A stretch of DNA of 47,092 nt from Pseudomonadota bacterium (lineage in GTDB: Bacteria > Desulfobacterota > Desulfovibrionia > Desulfovibrionales > Desulfovibrionaceae), in assembly GCA_023390395.1 (NCBI GenBank), contig JAEWCY010000091.1:1-47092 (forward strand), in the 5' to 3' direction. Below are positions 1 through 8,022 of this stretch, piece after piece (the stretch's first letter is position 1; every line of letters starts with the position of its first letter). The translations under genes and the position numbers were made by a program. The notes beneath the pieces were generated by a model. It saw only the letters and a list, made by a program, of their open reading frames with translations, was not told where the DNA came from and did not search any database.

Positions 1-63
1 GGGGGGGCGGTATGGGGCGGGCGGGGGGGGGGGGGGGGGGGGGGGGGGCCCCCCCCCCCCCCC
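1..63. repeat. G-run/C-run homopolymer tract at the window edge
   Basis: A run of about 26 G (23-48) is followed directly by about 15 C (49-63), with more G-rich sequence before it. Nothing codes here. A G tract abutting a C tract can fold on itself and is a typical place for polymerase or assembly errors, so the length and even the existence of the tract should be treated with caution. It lies about 70 bases before the nrdG2 start. Confidence 0.8.
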
Positions 64-130
64 GCCACTTGACGCCGGCGGCCCGCCCGGGCCAGAGTTC
101 CGGGACATCTTCTCGCAAGGGCCCCAAACC

Positions 131-829
131 ATGGACGGACTGACCATCGGCGGCGTGACGCCGCTTTCGAGCCTCGATTTCCCCGACGCCCTGGCCGCGG
201 TCATCTACTGCCAGGGCTGCCCCTGGGGCTGCCCCTATTGCCACAACGAACCGCTGCGCAAGATCGACGGCGAGGGCGAGCGCGACGCGGCCTCGGTGCT
301 GTCCTGGCTGGAGAGCCGGCGGGGGCTGCTCGACGCGGTGGTCTTTTCCGGCGGCGAGCCCACGCTCCAGGAAGGGCTGGCCCAGACGCTGGCCGCCGTG
401 CGGGAACTCGGCTTCAAGACGGGCCTGCACACCACGGGCATGTTCCCGGACGCCCTGGCCGACGTGTTGGGGCTTTGCGACTGGGTGGGGCTCGACGTGA
501 AGGCCCCGCGCGCCGCCTACGACCGCATCACCGGCCGCAGCGGCGGCGGCGAGGCGGCCTTTGCAAGCCTGGCGCTGCTGCTGCGAAGCGCCGTCCCCTT
601 CGAGGCCCGCACCACCTGGCACCCGGGACTCCTGGACGAGGACGAACTCGTGGCCCTGGCCCGGGAGCTGGCCGAGGCCGGGGCCGACCGCTGGGTCATC
701 CAGGCCTTCCGGCCCGACGGCTGCGCCGACGAGGCCCTGGCCGCGGCCGGGACCACGGTCTTCCCCCCGGACCTCGTGGCTAGGCTGCAAGCCGCTGCGC
801 CGCGCCTGACCATCGCCACCCGCTCCTGA
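131..829 (+). CDS. nrdG: Anaerobic ribonucleotide reductase activating protein, NrdG2-type radical SAM enzyme
   Basis: A 232-residue radical SAM protein predicted to use S-adenosylmethionine and a [4Fe-4S] cluster to install a glycyl radical on an anaerobic ribonucleotide reductase. The cluster motif CX3CX2C is at Cys30, Cys34 and Cys37, followed by HN as in activases, and the SAM-binding GGEPT is at about 74-78. Start is ATG 131 with AAGGG about 9 bases upstream. The overall pattern is the NrdG2 variant (TIGR02495-like), distinct from the NrdG at 25803, which sits directly before nrdD. No reductase gene is adjacent inside the window; a partner could lie upstream of base 1. arfB follows after 12 bases and may be cotranscribed. 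The family assignment is firm; which reductase it activates is not known. Confidence 0.85.
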   Translation: MDGLTIGGVTPLSSLDFPDALAAVIYCQGCPWGCPYCHNEPLRKIDGEGERDAASVLSWLESRRGLLDAVVFSGGEPTLQEGLAQTLAAVRELGFKTGLHTTGMFPDALADVLGLCDWVGLDVKAPRAAYDRITGRSGGGEAAFASLALLLRSAVPFEARTTWHPGLLDEDELVALARELAEAGADRWVIQAFRPDGCADEALAAAGTTVFPPDLVARLQAAAPRLTIATRS

Positions 830-841
830 CCACGGGCCGCC

Positions 842-1279
842 ATGGACGCTTCCGACCTGTACATTCTCCCCGGCCTCGTCATCCCCTACGACGAGCTGCG
901 CTTCACGGCCACCACGGCCGGCGGTCCGGGTGGGCAGCACGTCAACAAGGTGAGCACCAAGGTGACGCTCCTTTTCGACGTGCAGGCCTCGCCGAGCCTG
1001 ACCGAGGCGCACAAGGCGCGCCTTTTCGCCGCCCTGGCCGGCCGCATCGGCCGCGACGGCGTGCTGCGCCTCGTTTCCCAGTCCACGCGCAGCCAGTCCG
1101 CCAACAAGGAACTGGCCGTGGAGCGCTTCGCCGCGCTCGTGCGCGAGGCCCTGACCCCGCGCCCGCCCCGCCGCAAGACCCGGGCCACCCTGGCCTCCAA
1201 GCTGCGCCGCCTGGAAGGCAAGAAGCGGCGCGGCGCGGTCAAGCGCGACCGCGCCGGCCGGCCGGACGGCGAGGACTAG
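842..1279 (+). CDS. arfB: Alternative ribosome-rescue factor / peptidyl-tRNA hydrolase ArfB (YaeJ)
   Basis: A 145-residue, single-domain release-factor-like protein. The catalytic GGQ is at about residues 30-32 within the conserved GGPGGQHVNKV block, which hydrolyses the ester bond of peptidyl-tRNA on stalled ribosomes. The C-terminal third is rich in Lys and Arg (about 115-145), the basic tail that in ArfB inserts into the empty mRNA channel. Length matches the ArfB/ICT1 family (about 140) and is far shorter than RF1/RF2, which carry codon-recognition domains. It begins 12 bases after nrdG2 and probably shares its transcript. No intrinsic terminator is obvious in the 75 bases that follow. 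Confidence 0.9.
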   Translation: MDASDLYILPGLVIPYDELRFTATTAGGPGGQHVNKVSTKVTLLFDVQASPSLTEAHKARLFAALAGRIGRDGVLRLVSQSTRSQSANKELAVERFAALVREALTPRPPRRKTRATLASKLRRLEGKKRRGAVKRDRAGRPDGED

Positions 1280-1354
1280 GCCCGACGCCCCCTGTCGCGA
1301 AACGGCTCTCCACGCGCCGCGGCCCGCCGTGTCCGCCTGTCGCCGGCCCGGCCG

Positions 1355-3169
1355 CTACCCCGGGACCGCGACCTGGTCGTTGCGGCGCATGTCGTCGATC
1401 AGCCGGCGGATGCCGCCGATCTGGCCGGCCAGTTCGTCGATGGCGATGGCCGACTGGCGCATGGCTTCGGACGTCGCCCCGGCGATGCGGCTGAGGTCGT
1501 CCACGGTGCGGTTGATCTCGTCGCTGGTGGCCGACTGCTCCTCGGCGGCCGTGGCGATGGCCCGCACCTGGTCGGCGGCGGCCTGGATCAGCTCCACCAG
1601 CGCTCCCAGGGCCTCGCCGGACTTGCGGGCCATGACCGTGGCCTCCTCGATGGCGGCGGCGGCCTGGTCCACGTTGCCCATGTTCTTTTTGGCCCCGTCC
1701 TGGATGCCGGTGATGGCCGCGTCCACCTCCTTGGTGGCGATCATGGTCTTTTCGGCAAGCTTTCTGACCTCGTCGGCCACCACGGCGAAGCCGCGCCCGG
1801 CCTCGCCGGCCCGGGCCGCCTCGATGGCGGCATTGAGGGCCAAAAGATTCGTCTGGTCGGCGATGTCGGAAATCACCGACAGGATGTGGCCCGTGGACTG
1901 GGCCTGCCGCCCCAGGGCGTCCATGTCGGTCTTGAGCGCCAGGGCCTGCTCCTTGACCTTGTTGATGCCGGCCACGGCCTCGCCCACGACCCGGGAGCCC
2001 TCGGCGGCGCGGTCCATGGCCGTGTCCGTGGCGGCGGCGGCCTGGGCCGCGTTGCGCGACACCTCGAGCACGGTGGCGTTCATCTCCTCCATGGCCGTGG
2101 CTGCGGTCTCCAGGCGCTTGGCCTGCTCGGCCGCGCCGTCGCTCGAGCTGTCCACCTGGGCCGTGAGTTCCTCCGAGGCGGAGCTGACGGCCTCGACGAT
2201 GCCTTGCAGCTCGCCCGCCGCCAGCATCATGCCCTCGGCCTTGGCCCGCCGGGCCGCCTGCATGGCCTCCTCGGCCACCTTGGCGTGCCGGCGCGCGGCC
2301 TCGGCCTCCTTGTCCGCCTCCTCGCTCTTGCGGTCGGCCAGGAGGATCTTGTCCTTGAGCGCCGCGACCATGGCCGCGATGGCGTTTTTGACCGACGCCA
2401 GCTCCTGGATGAACCTCCCGCGCGGCGTGACGTCGAGGTCGCCGGCGGCCACGGCCTTGGCGTAGACCCGCAGATTGCCAAGCGGCATGAGGATGTCGCT
2501 TTGCAAGCGCCACCAGGCGAGCCCCACCACCACCACCAGCACGCCCAGGGTGGTGACCCCGGTCGTGACGGCCGCCTCGCGCGCCTCCGCCTTGGCTCCA
2601 TCCAGGGAGGAGATGATCTCGAAGGCTCCGTGCAGCTCCCCTTCCCTCCAGCCTTCCTTGATCCCGCCCACGGGGTCTCGCTCGCCCTTGGGATCGCCGT
2701 GGCAGTACAGGCATTCCTTGGTCAGGCGGATGGCCTGGTAATACCGGATGTGATCCGCGTCCTTGACGACCATTTCCGTCAGGTTCTTGTCCCGCATCTC
2801 CTTGAGCACGCGCTGCTCTTCGGGATTGGGCGCGTTGTGCGGGTTGCGGGGCTGCTCCTTGGGCACGCGGAAGGTGAAGCCGAGCTTGCCGGCGTTCTCC
2901 TTGACCATGTTGATGGCCGTGATGACCGGCACCGCTTCTATGAGCTTGTCCGGCGGAATCTGGCCGAAGGGCCGGATGACCTCCATATCCATTTTCTTGG
3001 CCATTTCCGAACGCGCCGCCGTGGCCATGGACACCACGCCGCGCGAGGCTTGCAGCACGGCGGCGTCGTAGGATTCGGTAATGAACCGCATGTTCACGAA
3101 ATAACCGACCAAGGCCGTGAGAATGGGGCCGATCGTCACGACAAGCAACGCCCGCTGTCTGATGGTCAT
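1355..3169 (-). CDS. Methyl-accepting chemotaxis protein with heme-c (DUF3365/Tll0287-like) sensor domain
   Basis: A 604-residue transmembrane chemoreceptor. An N-terminal membrane helix (about 5-27) is followed by a periplasmic domain carrying CLYCH (Cys153, Cys156, His157), the CXXCH site for covalent heme c, as in the Tll0287-like/DUF3365 family. A second helix (about 205-225) leads to a HAMP segment and a long coiled-coil signalling domain with the conserved CheA/CheW hairpin (DQTNLLALNAAIEAARAGE). The chosen start is ATG 3169, preceded by GGGGGG 5-10 bases upstream; the in-frame ATG at 3190 has no such site. It is a single gene, divergent from the sxtJ-like gene. Likely ligands are redox signals or small gases acting through the heme. 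That is inference, while the domain order is directly visible. Confidence 0.9.
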   Translation of the reverse strand: MTIRQRALLVVTIGPILTALVGYFVNMRFITESYDAAVLQASRGVVSMATAARSEMAKKMDMEVIRPFGQIPPDKLIEAVPVITAINMVKENAGKLGFTFRVPKEQPRNPHNAPNPEEQRVLKEMRDKNLTEMVVKDADHIRYYQAIRLTKECLYCHGDPKGERDPVGGIKEGWREGELHGAFEIISSLDGAKAEAREAAVTTGVTTLGVLVVVVGLAWWRLQSDILMPLGNLRVYAKAVAAGDLDVTPRGRFIQELASVKNAIAAMVAALKDKILLADRKSEEADKEAEAARRHAKVAEEAMQAARRAKAEGMMLAAGELQGIVEAVSSASEELTAQVDSSSDGAAEQAKRLETAATAMEEMNATVLEVSRNAAQAAAATDTAMDRAAEGSRVVGEAVAGINKVKEQALALKTDMDALGRQAQSTGHILSVISDIADQTNLLALNAAIEAARAGEAGRGFAVVADEVRKLAEKTMIATKEVDAAITGIQDGAKKNMGNVDQAAAAIEEATVMARKSGEALGALVELIQAAADQVRAIATAAEEQSATSDEINRTVDDLSRIAGATSEAMRQSAIAIDELAGQIGGIRRLIDDMRRNDQVAVPG

Positions 3170-3435
3170 TTCAACCCCCCACGAAATCACGATATCGGGA
3201 AAATGCGCAGACCCGTGTTTTTCCGTAGCACAACCGCAGCCGTTTTGGAACTTATGAAGCCCTTTTCGTCTCCTCCGCGATTCCGTATCGGAGAAAAGAT
3301 GTTAACATATTTCCGGCCTCCGCAGCCGCCGCCGACGCGACGGCCTTGACGCCCGCCATCGGCGCGGGCTAGGGAAGCCTGTCGCAAAATCCCGGCCGCA
3401 GCCGCGCCCGACGACCCATCCGGAGCACGCATCGC

Positions 3436-3852
3436 ATGTCCTCACTGGAACAAAAGCGCGCCAAGAAGTCCTTCTGGCTCTCCGCCACCAAGGAACAGGC
3501 CAAGGACACGGGCATGGCCCTGGTCCTGGTCAGCCTCATCGTGTTTTTCGTCACCCGCGAGATCCGCTACGTGACCATCGCCACCGGGCTCCTGCTCCTG
3601 GACATGATCGCGCCGGCGCTTTTCAAGCCGGCGGCCAAGCTGTGGTTCGGCCTGTCCCACGTGCTCGGCACGGTCATGTCCAAGGTCATGCTCTCGCTCA
3701 TCTTCTACCTGGTGCTCACGCCCATGGGCGTGGTGCGCTCGCTTCTCGGCAAGGACCCCATGCGCGCCCGCCAGTTCGGGAAGGGCGAGGGGTCCGTGTT
3801 CCGCGTCCGCGACCACCAGTTCGTGGCCGCCGACGTCGAGCAGCCGTTCTGA
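3436..3852 (+). CDS. SxtJ-family small membrane protein
   Basis: A 138-residue protein with two to three hydrophobic helices (about 25-45, 46-62 and 75-98), a basic N terminus and a soluble tail of about 35 residues. The sequence fits the SxtJ family, named for an uncharacterised gene of the cyanobacterial saxitoxin cluster that lies beside the O-carbamoyltransferase gene. Here too it sits just upstream of a DUF5989 mini-protein and a carbamoyltransferase. Start is ATG 3436 with GGAGC about 9 bases upstream. Biochemical function is unknown; the constant neighbourhood suggests it supports the carbamoyltransferase at the membrane, which is inference. Confidence 0.75.
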   Translation: MSSLEQKRAKKSFWLSATKEQAKDTGMALVLVSLIVFFVTREIRYVTIATGLLLLDMIAPALFKPAAKLWFGLSHVLGTVMSKVMLSLIFYLVLTPMGVVRSLLGKDPMRARQFGKGEGSVFRVRDHQFVAADVEQPF

Positions 3853-3853
3853 C

Positions 3854-3892
3854 CCCTTTCCGGGGCCGCCTGCGCCATTGGCCCCGAAAGGG
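3854..3892 (+). terminator. Hairpin between the sxtJ-like gene and the DUF5989 gene
   Basis: The arms CCCTTTCCGGGGCC and GGCCCCGAAAGGG pair with a single bulge around a 12-base loop, immediately after the sxtJ-like stop codon. No T-run follows, so it may be an mRNA-stabilising or processing hairpin and not a true terminator. Confidence 0.4.
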
Positions 3893-3985
3893 TATTGGGG
3901 TATCGTCCGCCCGTTTGCACGGACGCAAGACATCGCCGATCCGCCGCCGTCCTTTGGGCCGGCCGGTTCTCGTCATGGAGGAATC

Positions 3986-4135
3986 ATGGAATTTCTGCGC
4001 GAACTCTGGGGCTTTCTGCGGGTCAGGAAAAAATTCTGGCTGTTGCCCATCATCCTGGTGCTGCTGCTTTTCGGCGTCCTGGTCGTCCTGACCAGCGGCA
4101 CGGCCGTGGCGCCGTTCATCTACACGCTCTTCTAG
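3986..4135 (+). CDS. DUF5989-family membrane mini-protein (SxtK-like)
   Basis: A 49-residue protein starting at ATG 3986, with GGAGGAAT directly upstream (3978-3985). A short basic amphipathic N terminus (about 1-17) is followed by one strongly hydrophobic helix (about 18-36) and a short polar end. It matches the pattern of DUF5989, small proteins found beside SxtJ proteins and carbamoyltransferases; a similarly small gene (sxtK) follows sxtJ in saxitoxin clusters (recalled, not checked). It precedes the carbamoyltransferase start by 13 bases. An in-frame upstream extension to 3878 is possible but has a poor initiation site and non-family residues. Function is unknown. Confidence 0.75.
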   Translation: MEFLRELWGFLRVRKKFWLLPIILVLLLFGVLVVLTSGTAVAPFIYTLF

Positions 4136-4148
4136 GCCAGGAGCGCCC

Positions 4149-6014
4149 ATGGCCGAATACATCCTGGGGATCTCCGCCTACTACCACGACAGCGCCGCCG
4201 CGCTCCTGCGCGACGGCGAAATCGTGGCCGCCGCCCACGAGGAGCGCTTCACCCGCAAGAAGCACGACCCGTCCTTTCCCGAACGGGCCGCCCGCTACGT
4301 GCTGGAGGAGGCCGGCATCGGCCTGTCGGAGCTGTCGTCCCTCGCCTTCTACGACAAGCCCTACCTCAAGTTCGAGCGGCTCATGGAAACCTACCACGGC
4401 TTCGCCCCGCGCGGCGTGGTCAGCTTCCTGTCGGCCATGCCGGTGTGGATCAAGGAAAAGCTCTTCATGAAGAAGATGCTGCGCGAGGAGCTGGCCAAGC
4501 TCGGCCAGGGCAAGCCGCGCATCCTGTTTCCCGAGCACCACCTGTCCCACGCCGCCTCGGCCTTTTATCCGTCGCCCTACCAGTCCGCCGCCATCCTCAC
4601 CATCGACGGCGTGGGCGAGTGGTCCACCACCACCATCGGCGTCGGCCGCGGCAAGGACATCACCTTCCTGCGCGAGCTCGACTTCCCCCATTCCCTGGGG
4701 CTGCTCTACTCCGCCTTCACCTACTACTGCGGCTTCAAGGTCAATTCCGGCGAGTACAAGCTCATGGGCCTGGCCCCCTACGGCATCGAGGGCTCCGAGC
4801 GGGTGGAGACGTACAAGGCCAAGATCCTTGGGGAGCTGGTCGACCTGCGCCCGGACGGCTCGCTGCTGCTCAACATGGCCTACTTCGACTACGCCACGGG
4901 CCTGACCATGTGCCGCGACGGCAGGTTCGAGGCGCTTTTCGGCCTGCCCAAGCGCGCCGGCGAGTCCGAGCTCGGCCAGGAGCACATGGACATGGCCCTG
5001 GCCATCCAGCAGGTCACCGAGGAGGTGGTCATGCGCCTGGCCCGCACGGCCCGGGAGCTGACCGGCGAGAAGCACCTCGTCATGGCCGGCGGCGTGGCGC
5101 TCAACTGCGTGGCCAACGGCAAGCTCCTGCGTTCCGGGGTCTTCGACGACGTCTGGATCCAGCCGGCCGCGGGCGACGCCGGCGGGGCGCTCGGCGCGGC
5201 GCTGGCCGCCTGGCACGTGCGCGGCGGCCACGAGCGCGCCCCCCTGCCCGAGGGCGCGGCCGACCGCATGGCCGGCTCGTACCTCGGCCCGGAGTTCACC
5301 CGCCGCGACGCCCTGCGCGTGGCCTCGCGAAACGACGCGCCCTGCGCCGTGTACGACGACTTCGACGCCCTTTGCGCCACCGTCGCCGACCTCCTGGCCG
5401 ACGGCAAGGTGGTGGGCTGGTTCCAGGGCCGCATGGAATACGGCCCCCGGGCGCTCGGCGGCCGCAGCATCCTGGGCGATCCGCGAAACCCGGAGATGCA
5501 GAAAAAGCTCAACCTCAAGATCAAGTACCGCGAGGGATTTCGGCCCTTCGCCCCGTCGGTGCTGGCCGAGGCCGCCTCGGACTGCTTCGAGCTCGACCGG
5601 CCCTCGCCCTACATGCTCCTCGTCGCCCCGGTGGCCGAAAAGCTGCGCCAGGCGCTCCCCGAGGGCTACTGGCAGATGCCCATGTTCGAGCGCCTCTACG
5701 TGCCCCGCTCGACGCTTCCGGCCATCACCCACGTGGACTTCTCGGCCCGCATCCAGACCGTGCACGCGCGCACCAACCCGCGCTACCACAAGCTCATCAA
5801 GACCTTCGAGGCCCGCCACGGCTGCCCGGTGATCGTCAACACGAGCTTCAACGTGCGCGGCGAGCCCATCGTGTGCACCCCTGCCGACGCCTACCGCTGC
5901 TTCATGCGCACGGAGATGGACTACCTGGTCGTCGGCGACTGCCTCTTCGACAAGGCCGCCCAGCCCGAGTACGCCGACGCCGGGGACTGGCGCGACGAAT
6001 ACGAGCTGGACTAG
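4149..6014 (+). CDS. NodU/CmcH-family carbamoyltransferase
   Basis: A 621-residue enzyme predicted to transfer a carbamoyl group from carbamoyl phosphate, through carbamoyl-adenylate, to a hydroxyl of a small molecule or sugar. The N-terminal Kae1/TsaD-like domain has the metal-binding EHHLSHAASAFY block (His130, His131, His134) and TIDGVGE at about 151-157. The C-terminal domain carries GRMEYGPRALGGRSIL and NTSFNVRGEPIV, both diagnostic for the family. Start is ATG 4149 with AGGAG 6-10 bases upstream. It is the last gene of the sxtJ-DUF5989-carbamoyltransferase unit and is closed by a strong terminator. The acceptor is unknown; cell-envelope glycan and secondary metabolite are both reasonable. 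Unlike HypF, it lacks acylphosphatase and zinc-finger domains. Confidence 0.92.
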   Translation: MAEYILGISAYYHDSAAALLRDGEIVAAAHEERFTRKKHDPSFPERAARYVLEEAGIGLSELSSLAFYDKPYLKFERLMETYHGFAPRGVVSFLSAMPVWIKEKLFMKKMLREELAKLGQGKPRILFPEHHLSHAASAFYPSPYQSAAILTIDGVGEWSTTTIGVGRGKDITFLRELDFPHSLGLLYSAFTYYCGFKVNSGEYKLMGLAPYGIEGSERVETYKAKILGELVDLRPDGSLLLNMAYFDYATGLTMCRDGRFEALFGLPKRAGESELGQEHMDMALAIQQVTEEVVMRLARTARELTGEKHLVMAGGVALNCVANGKLLRSGVFDDVWIQPAAGDAGGALGAALAAWHVRGGHERAPLPEGAADRMAGSYLGPEFTRRDALRVASRNDAPCAVYDDFDALCATVADLLADGKVVGWFQGRMEYGPRALGGRSILGDPRNPEMQKKLNLKIKYREGFRPFAPSVLAEAASDCFELDRPSPYMLLVAPVAEKLRQALPEGYWQMPMFERLYVPRSTLPAITHVDFSARIQTVHARTNPRYHKLIKTFEARHGCPVIVNTSFNVRGEPIVCTPADAYRCFMRTEMDYLVVGDCLFDKAAQPEYADAGDWRDEYELD

Positions 6015-6041
6015 CCCGCCGGCATCGCGACCGCTTCCGGA

Positions 6042-6073
6042 AACGCCGCCCCTTGGGGCGGCGTTCGTTTTTT
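6042..6073 (+). terminator. Rho-independent terminator after the carbamoyltransferase gene
   Basis: A perfect 11-bp stem (AACGCCGCCCC / GGGGCGGCGTT) with a TT loop, followed by CG and six T. It lies 27 bases past the carbamoyltransferase stop and abuts the convergent LysR gene end at 6073. Confidence 0.88.
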
Positions 6074-6972
6074 CAAGCGGACCGACGCGGGGACTTGGCT
6101 TCCTCGAGAAGCCAGCCGGCGAACGCGCGCAGGGGTCCGGACTGCGCGTCCAGCGCCCCGGGCAACACCAGGCAGTACCGTTTGGCCAGGCTTTTCGCCG
6201 GCGGCCAGGGCGAGACCAGACGCCCCTCAAGAAGCTCGGCCTCCACGTACCGGCCTGGGACCAGCGCCGCGCCGAGCCCGGCCAGGGCCGCTTCGATCAG
6301 CATGGAGAAGAGGTCGTAGTTGGCGCCGACCGCCGGATGCGCCAGTTCGAGGCCGTTTTCCCGGGCATAGTCGCGCCAGGCATCCGGCGTGCTGCGCTTG
6401 TGCAGGCGGGGCAGGCCGTCGGGATGCGCCGGGGCCGCGCCGTCGGGCAGCAGCCCGGGATGGCAAACGGGGATCAGGACGTCCTGGAACAGCGCCTGGC
6501 AATGCATGCCGGTCCAGGCGGGATGCTCGAAGTGCACGGCGGCGTCGAACCCGCTGGCCGGCAGGGGAAAGGGATCGGCCCGTTCGGCCAGATGTACCGT
6601 CACGCCCGGATGCCGGTCCTGAAATCGCTTCAGGCGCGGGATCAGCCAGCGGCTGGCGAAGGTGGGTATGACCGCGATATCGAGGCTGGCCGCGTCGCCG
6701 GCCTGGGCCATCAGGCCTTGGCTGTCGCGTTCCAGGCGGTCGAGGACTTCGCGCACCTGCCCGGCGTAGCGCGCGCCCGCCACGGACAGACGCACGCGAT
6801 TCCCGACCCGCTCGAAGAGCGAAACGCCCAACGTGTCTTCCAGCCGCGCGATCTGGCGGCTGACCGCCCCTTCCGTCAGGGCAAGCTCCTCGGCGGCCCG
6901 CGAAAAACTCCCGTGCCTGGCCGCCGTTTCGAAGGCCAAGAGCGCCGCGCTGCTGGGAATTTTGCGTCGCAT
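6073..6972 (-). CDS. LysR-family transcriptional regulator (GcvA-like)
   Basis: A 299-residue regulator. The N-terminal winged helix-turn-helix (about 5-65) contains FETAARHGSFSRAAEELALT and AVSRQIARLE. The remainder is the two-lobed periplasmic-binding-like effector domain. The start is ATG 6972 (MRRKIPSSAAL), which matches the usual LysR N terminus; an in-frame extension to 7059 adds 29 non-conserved residues across the likely promoter and was not used. It is divergent from the unit at 7130-7983. A 7-bp inverted repeat (6989-7019) just upstream is a plausible operator for both directions, as is typical for LysR proteins controlling a neighbouring divergent operon. The effector is unknown. 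Confidence 0.9.
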   Translation of the reverse strand: MRRKIPSSAALLAFETAARHGSFSRAAEELALTEGAVSRQIARLEDTLGVSLFERVGNRVRLSVAGARYAGQVREVLDRLERDSQGLMAQAGDAASLDIAVIPTFASRWLIPRLKRFQDRHPGVTVHLAERADPFPLPASGFDAAVHFEHPAWTGMHCQALFQDVLIPVCHPGLLPDGAAPAHPDGLPRLHKRSTPDAWRDYARENGLELAHPAVGANYDLFSMLIEAALAGLGAALVPGRYVEAELLEGRLVSPWPPAKSLAKRYCLVLPGALDAQSGPLRAFAGWLLEEAKSPRRSA

Positions 6973-6988
6973 CGCCAACCACCGGGGA

Positions 6989-7019
6989 ACATTCGAAACC
7001 GTTCGACTTGAGCGAATGT
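6989..7019. promoter_or_regulatory. Candidate LysR operator in the divergent region
   Basis: ACATTCG (6989-6995) and CGAATGT (7013-7019) form a perfect inverted repeat with a 17-base spacer that itself contains two TTCGA copies. It lies 17 bases upstream of the lysR start and some 110 bases upstream of the divergent gene. Dyad and position fit a LysR autoregulatory site; binding is inferred. Confidence 0.5.
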
Positions 7020-7044
7020 CACCGCACCTTGCCAAATCTTCGTT

Positions 7045-7072
7045 TTGCGGGCGCGACATCGCGTTGTATAGG
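7045..7072 (+). promoter_or_regulatory. Candidate sigma70-type promoter for the LysR-divergent unit
   Basis: TTGCGG (7045-7050), a 16-base spacer and TATAGG (7067-7072), about 58 bases before the ATG at 7130. The match to consensus is moderate. Confidence 0.4.
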
Positions 7073-7129
7073 GATAGGCATCATGACGGCCGCTTGTCGA
7101 CGCAACAGTCATGAGAAGGAGCATTGACG

Positions 7130-7645
7130 ATGATCTACACCGTGGAATGCAGTTTCGTCAATTCCGCCCAGGAAGCGGACTGGAACGACTTCTACAGCCG
7201 CATCAAACTGCCCGCTCTCATCTCCGTGCCCGGGTTTCGCAGTTCCCAGCGCTTCAAGGCCCTCACTCCCGGCTGCCCCACCTATCTGGCCATCCACACC
7301 GTGACCGGACCCGAGGTGCTGGCCAGCGCCGCCTACCGCGAAAAAGGCGGCGGCAACTTCGCCCGCTGGCAGAGCCACATCACGGATTGGCGCCGCAACC
7401 TCTACGACGGCGTCGACATGGCGCCCGCCGTGGACGAGGGACAGCGGCTGCTGCTCTGCCACGCCGGCTCCGATCCCCTGCGCCGGCTGGGGGTCGAGCC
7501 CGCGTCCCTGCATGCCGCGGGCCTCGACAGGCGGCCCGAACGCCGCTGGATGGCCACATGGGACGACGCCGCGCCGCCCCCCGAAGGGTTCCCGGCCGAG
7601 GTGTCGCTCTATGCGCCTCTCGGAAAGCGGCTCGTAAACCTTTAA
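7130..7645 (+). CDS. Protein of unknown function, possibly dimeric alpha/beta-barrel fold
   Basis: A 171-residue soluble protein starting at ATG 7130, 9 bases after GAAGGA (a TTG at 7124 is too close to that site). No membrane segment or signal peptide is seen. The first 100 residues read like one unit of a ferredoxin-like dimeric alpha/beta barrel: strand MIYTVECSF, a helix with WNDFYSRIKLPAL, strand, then GFRSSQRFKAL. Similar layouts occur in EthD-like proteins and small monooxygenases, but no catalytic motif is recognised. It is followed after 11 bases by a tautomerase-like gene and is divergent from a LysR regulator, suggesting a small regulated unit that handles an organic compound. The function is unknown. 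Confidence 0.7.
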   Translation: MIYTVECSFVNSAQEADWNDFYSRIKLPALISVPGFRSSQRFKALTPGCPTYLAIHTVTGPEVLASAAYREKGGGNFARWQSHITDWRRNLYDGVDMAPAVDEGQRLLLCHAGSDPLRRLGVEPASLHAAGLDRRPERRWMATWDDAAPPPEGFPAEVSLYAPLGKRLVNL

Positions 7646-7656
7646 GGGAGAGCGAG

Positions 7657-7983
7657 ATGCCAAACGTCACCTTCTTTTTCCCGGGCGAAAGCATGCCGGA
7701 CGACGACGCCCTCGCCCGGCTCACCGACGCCTCGACGGCGCACTGCACGGACATCCTCAAGGCGGACGTCGACAAGGTGCATGTCATCTACGTGGCCGTG
7801 CGCCACGGTCGCGGCCGGCCGGCCTTCGTCGAGGTCCGGTACCGGCTCGACCCCTCCCGGACGCCCGAGACGATGGACGCCTTCATGGAGGCGCTGGACG
7901 GATCGATACGGCGCAACACCGGGATCACGGCGCGCATCCGCTGTTTCGGCTATGCCGCCTCGGCCATCCAGGCCCGCAATTGA
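7657..7983 (+). CDS. Tautomerase-superfamily-like small protein
   Basis: A 108-residue protein starting at ATG 7657 behind AGGGAGAGCG. Residue 2 is proline (MPNVTFFF); after Met removal Pro1 would be the general base typical of the tautomerase superfamily. The strand-helix-strand pattern (strand 2-8, helix about 15-35, strand VHVIYVAV at about 41-48) fits a beta-alpha-beta unit, and the length is near that of MIF/DUF1904-type members. It overlaps nothing and is 11 bases after the preceding gene. A hairpin with a weak T-run follows the stop codon. The substrate is unknown, and the superfamily call rests on the Pro1 and fold pattern only. Confidence 0.6.
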   Translation: MPNVTFFFPGESMPDDDALARLTDASTAHCTDILKADVDKVHVIYVAVRHGRGRPAFVEVRYRLDPSRTPETMDAFMEALDGSIRRNTGITARIRCFGYAASAIQARN

Positions 7984-7984
7984 G

Positions 7985-8022
7985 CCCGAGGCCGCCGGCG
8001 CGCAGCCGGCGGCCTCGGGTTT
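7985..8022 (+). terminator. Terminator-like hairpin after the tautomerase-like gene
   Basis: A perfect 15-bp GC-rich stem (7985-7999 with 8005-8019) around GCGCA, beginning one base after the stop codon and followed by TTTCTC. The stem is very stable and the T-run short. The rest of 8023-8321 holds no gene or motif I can support. Confidence 0.7.
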
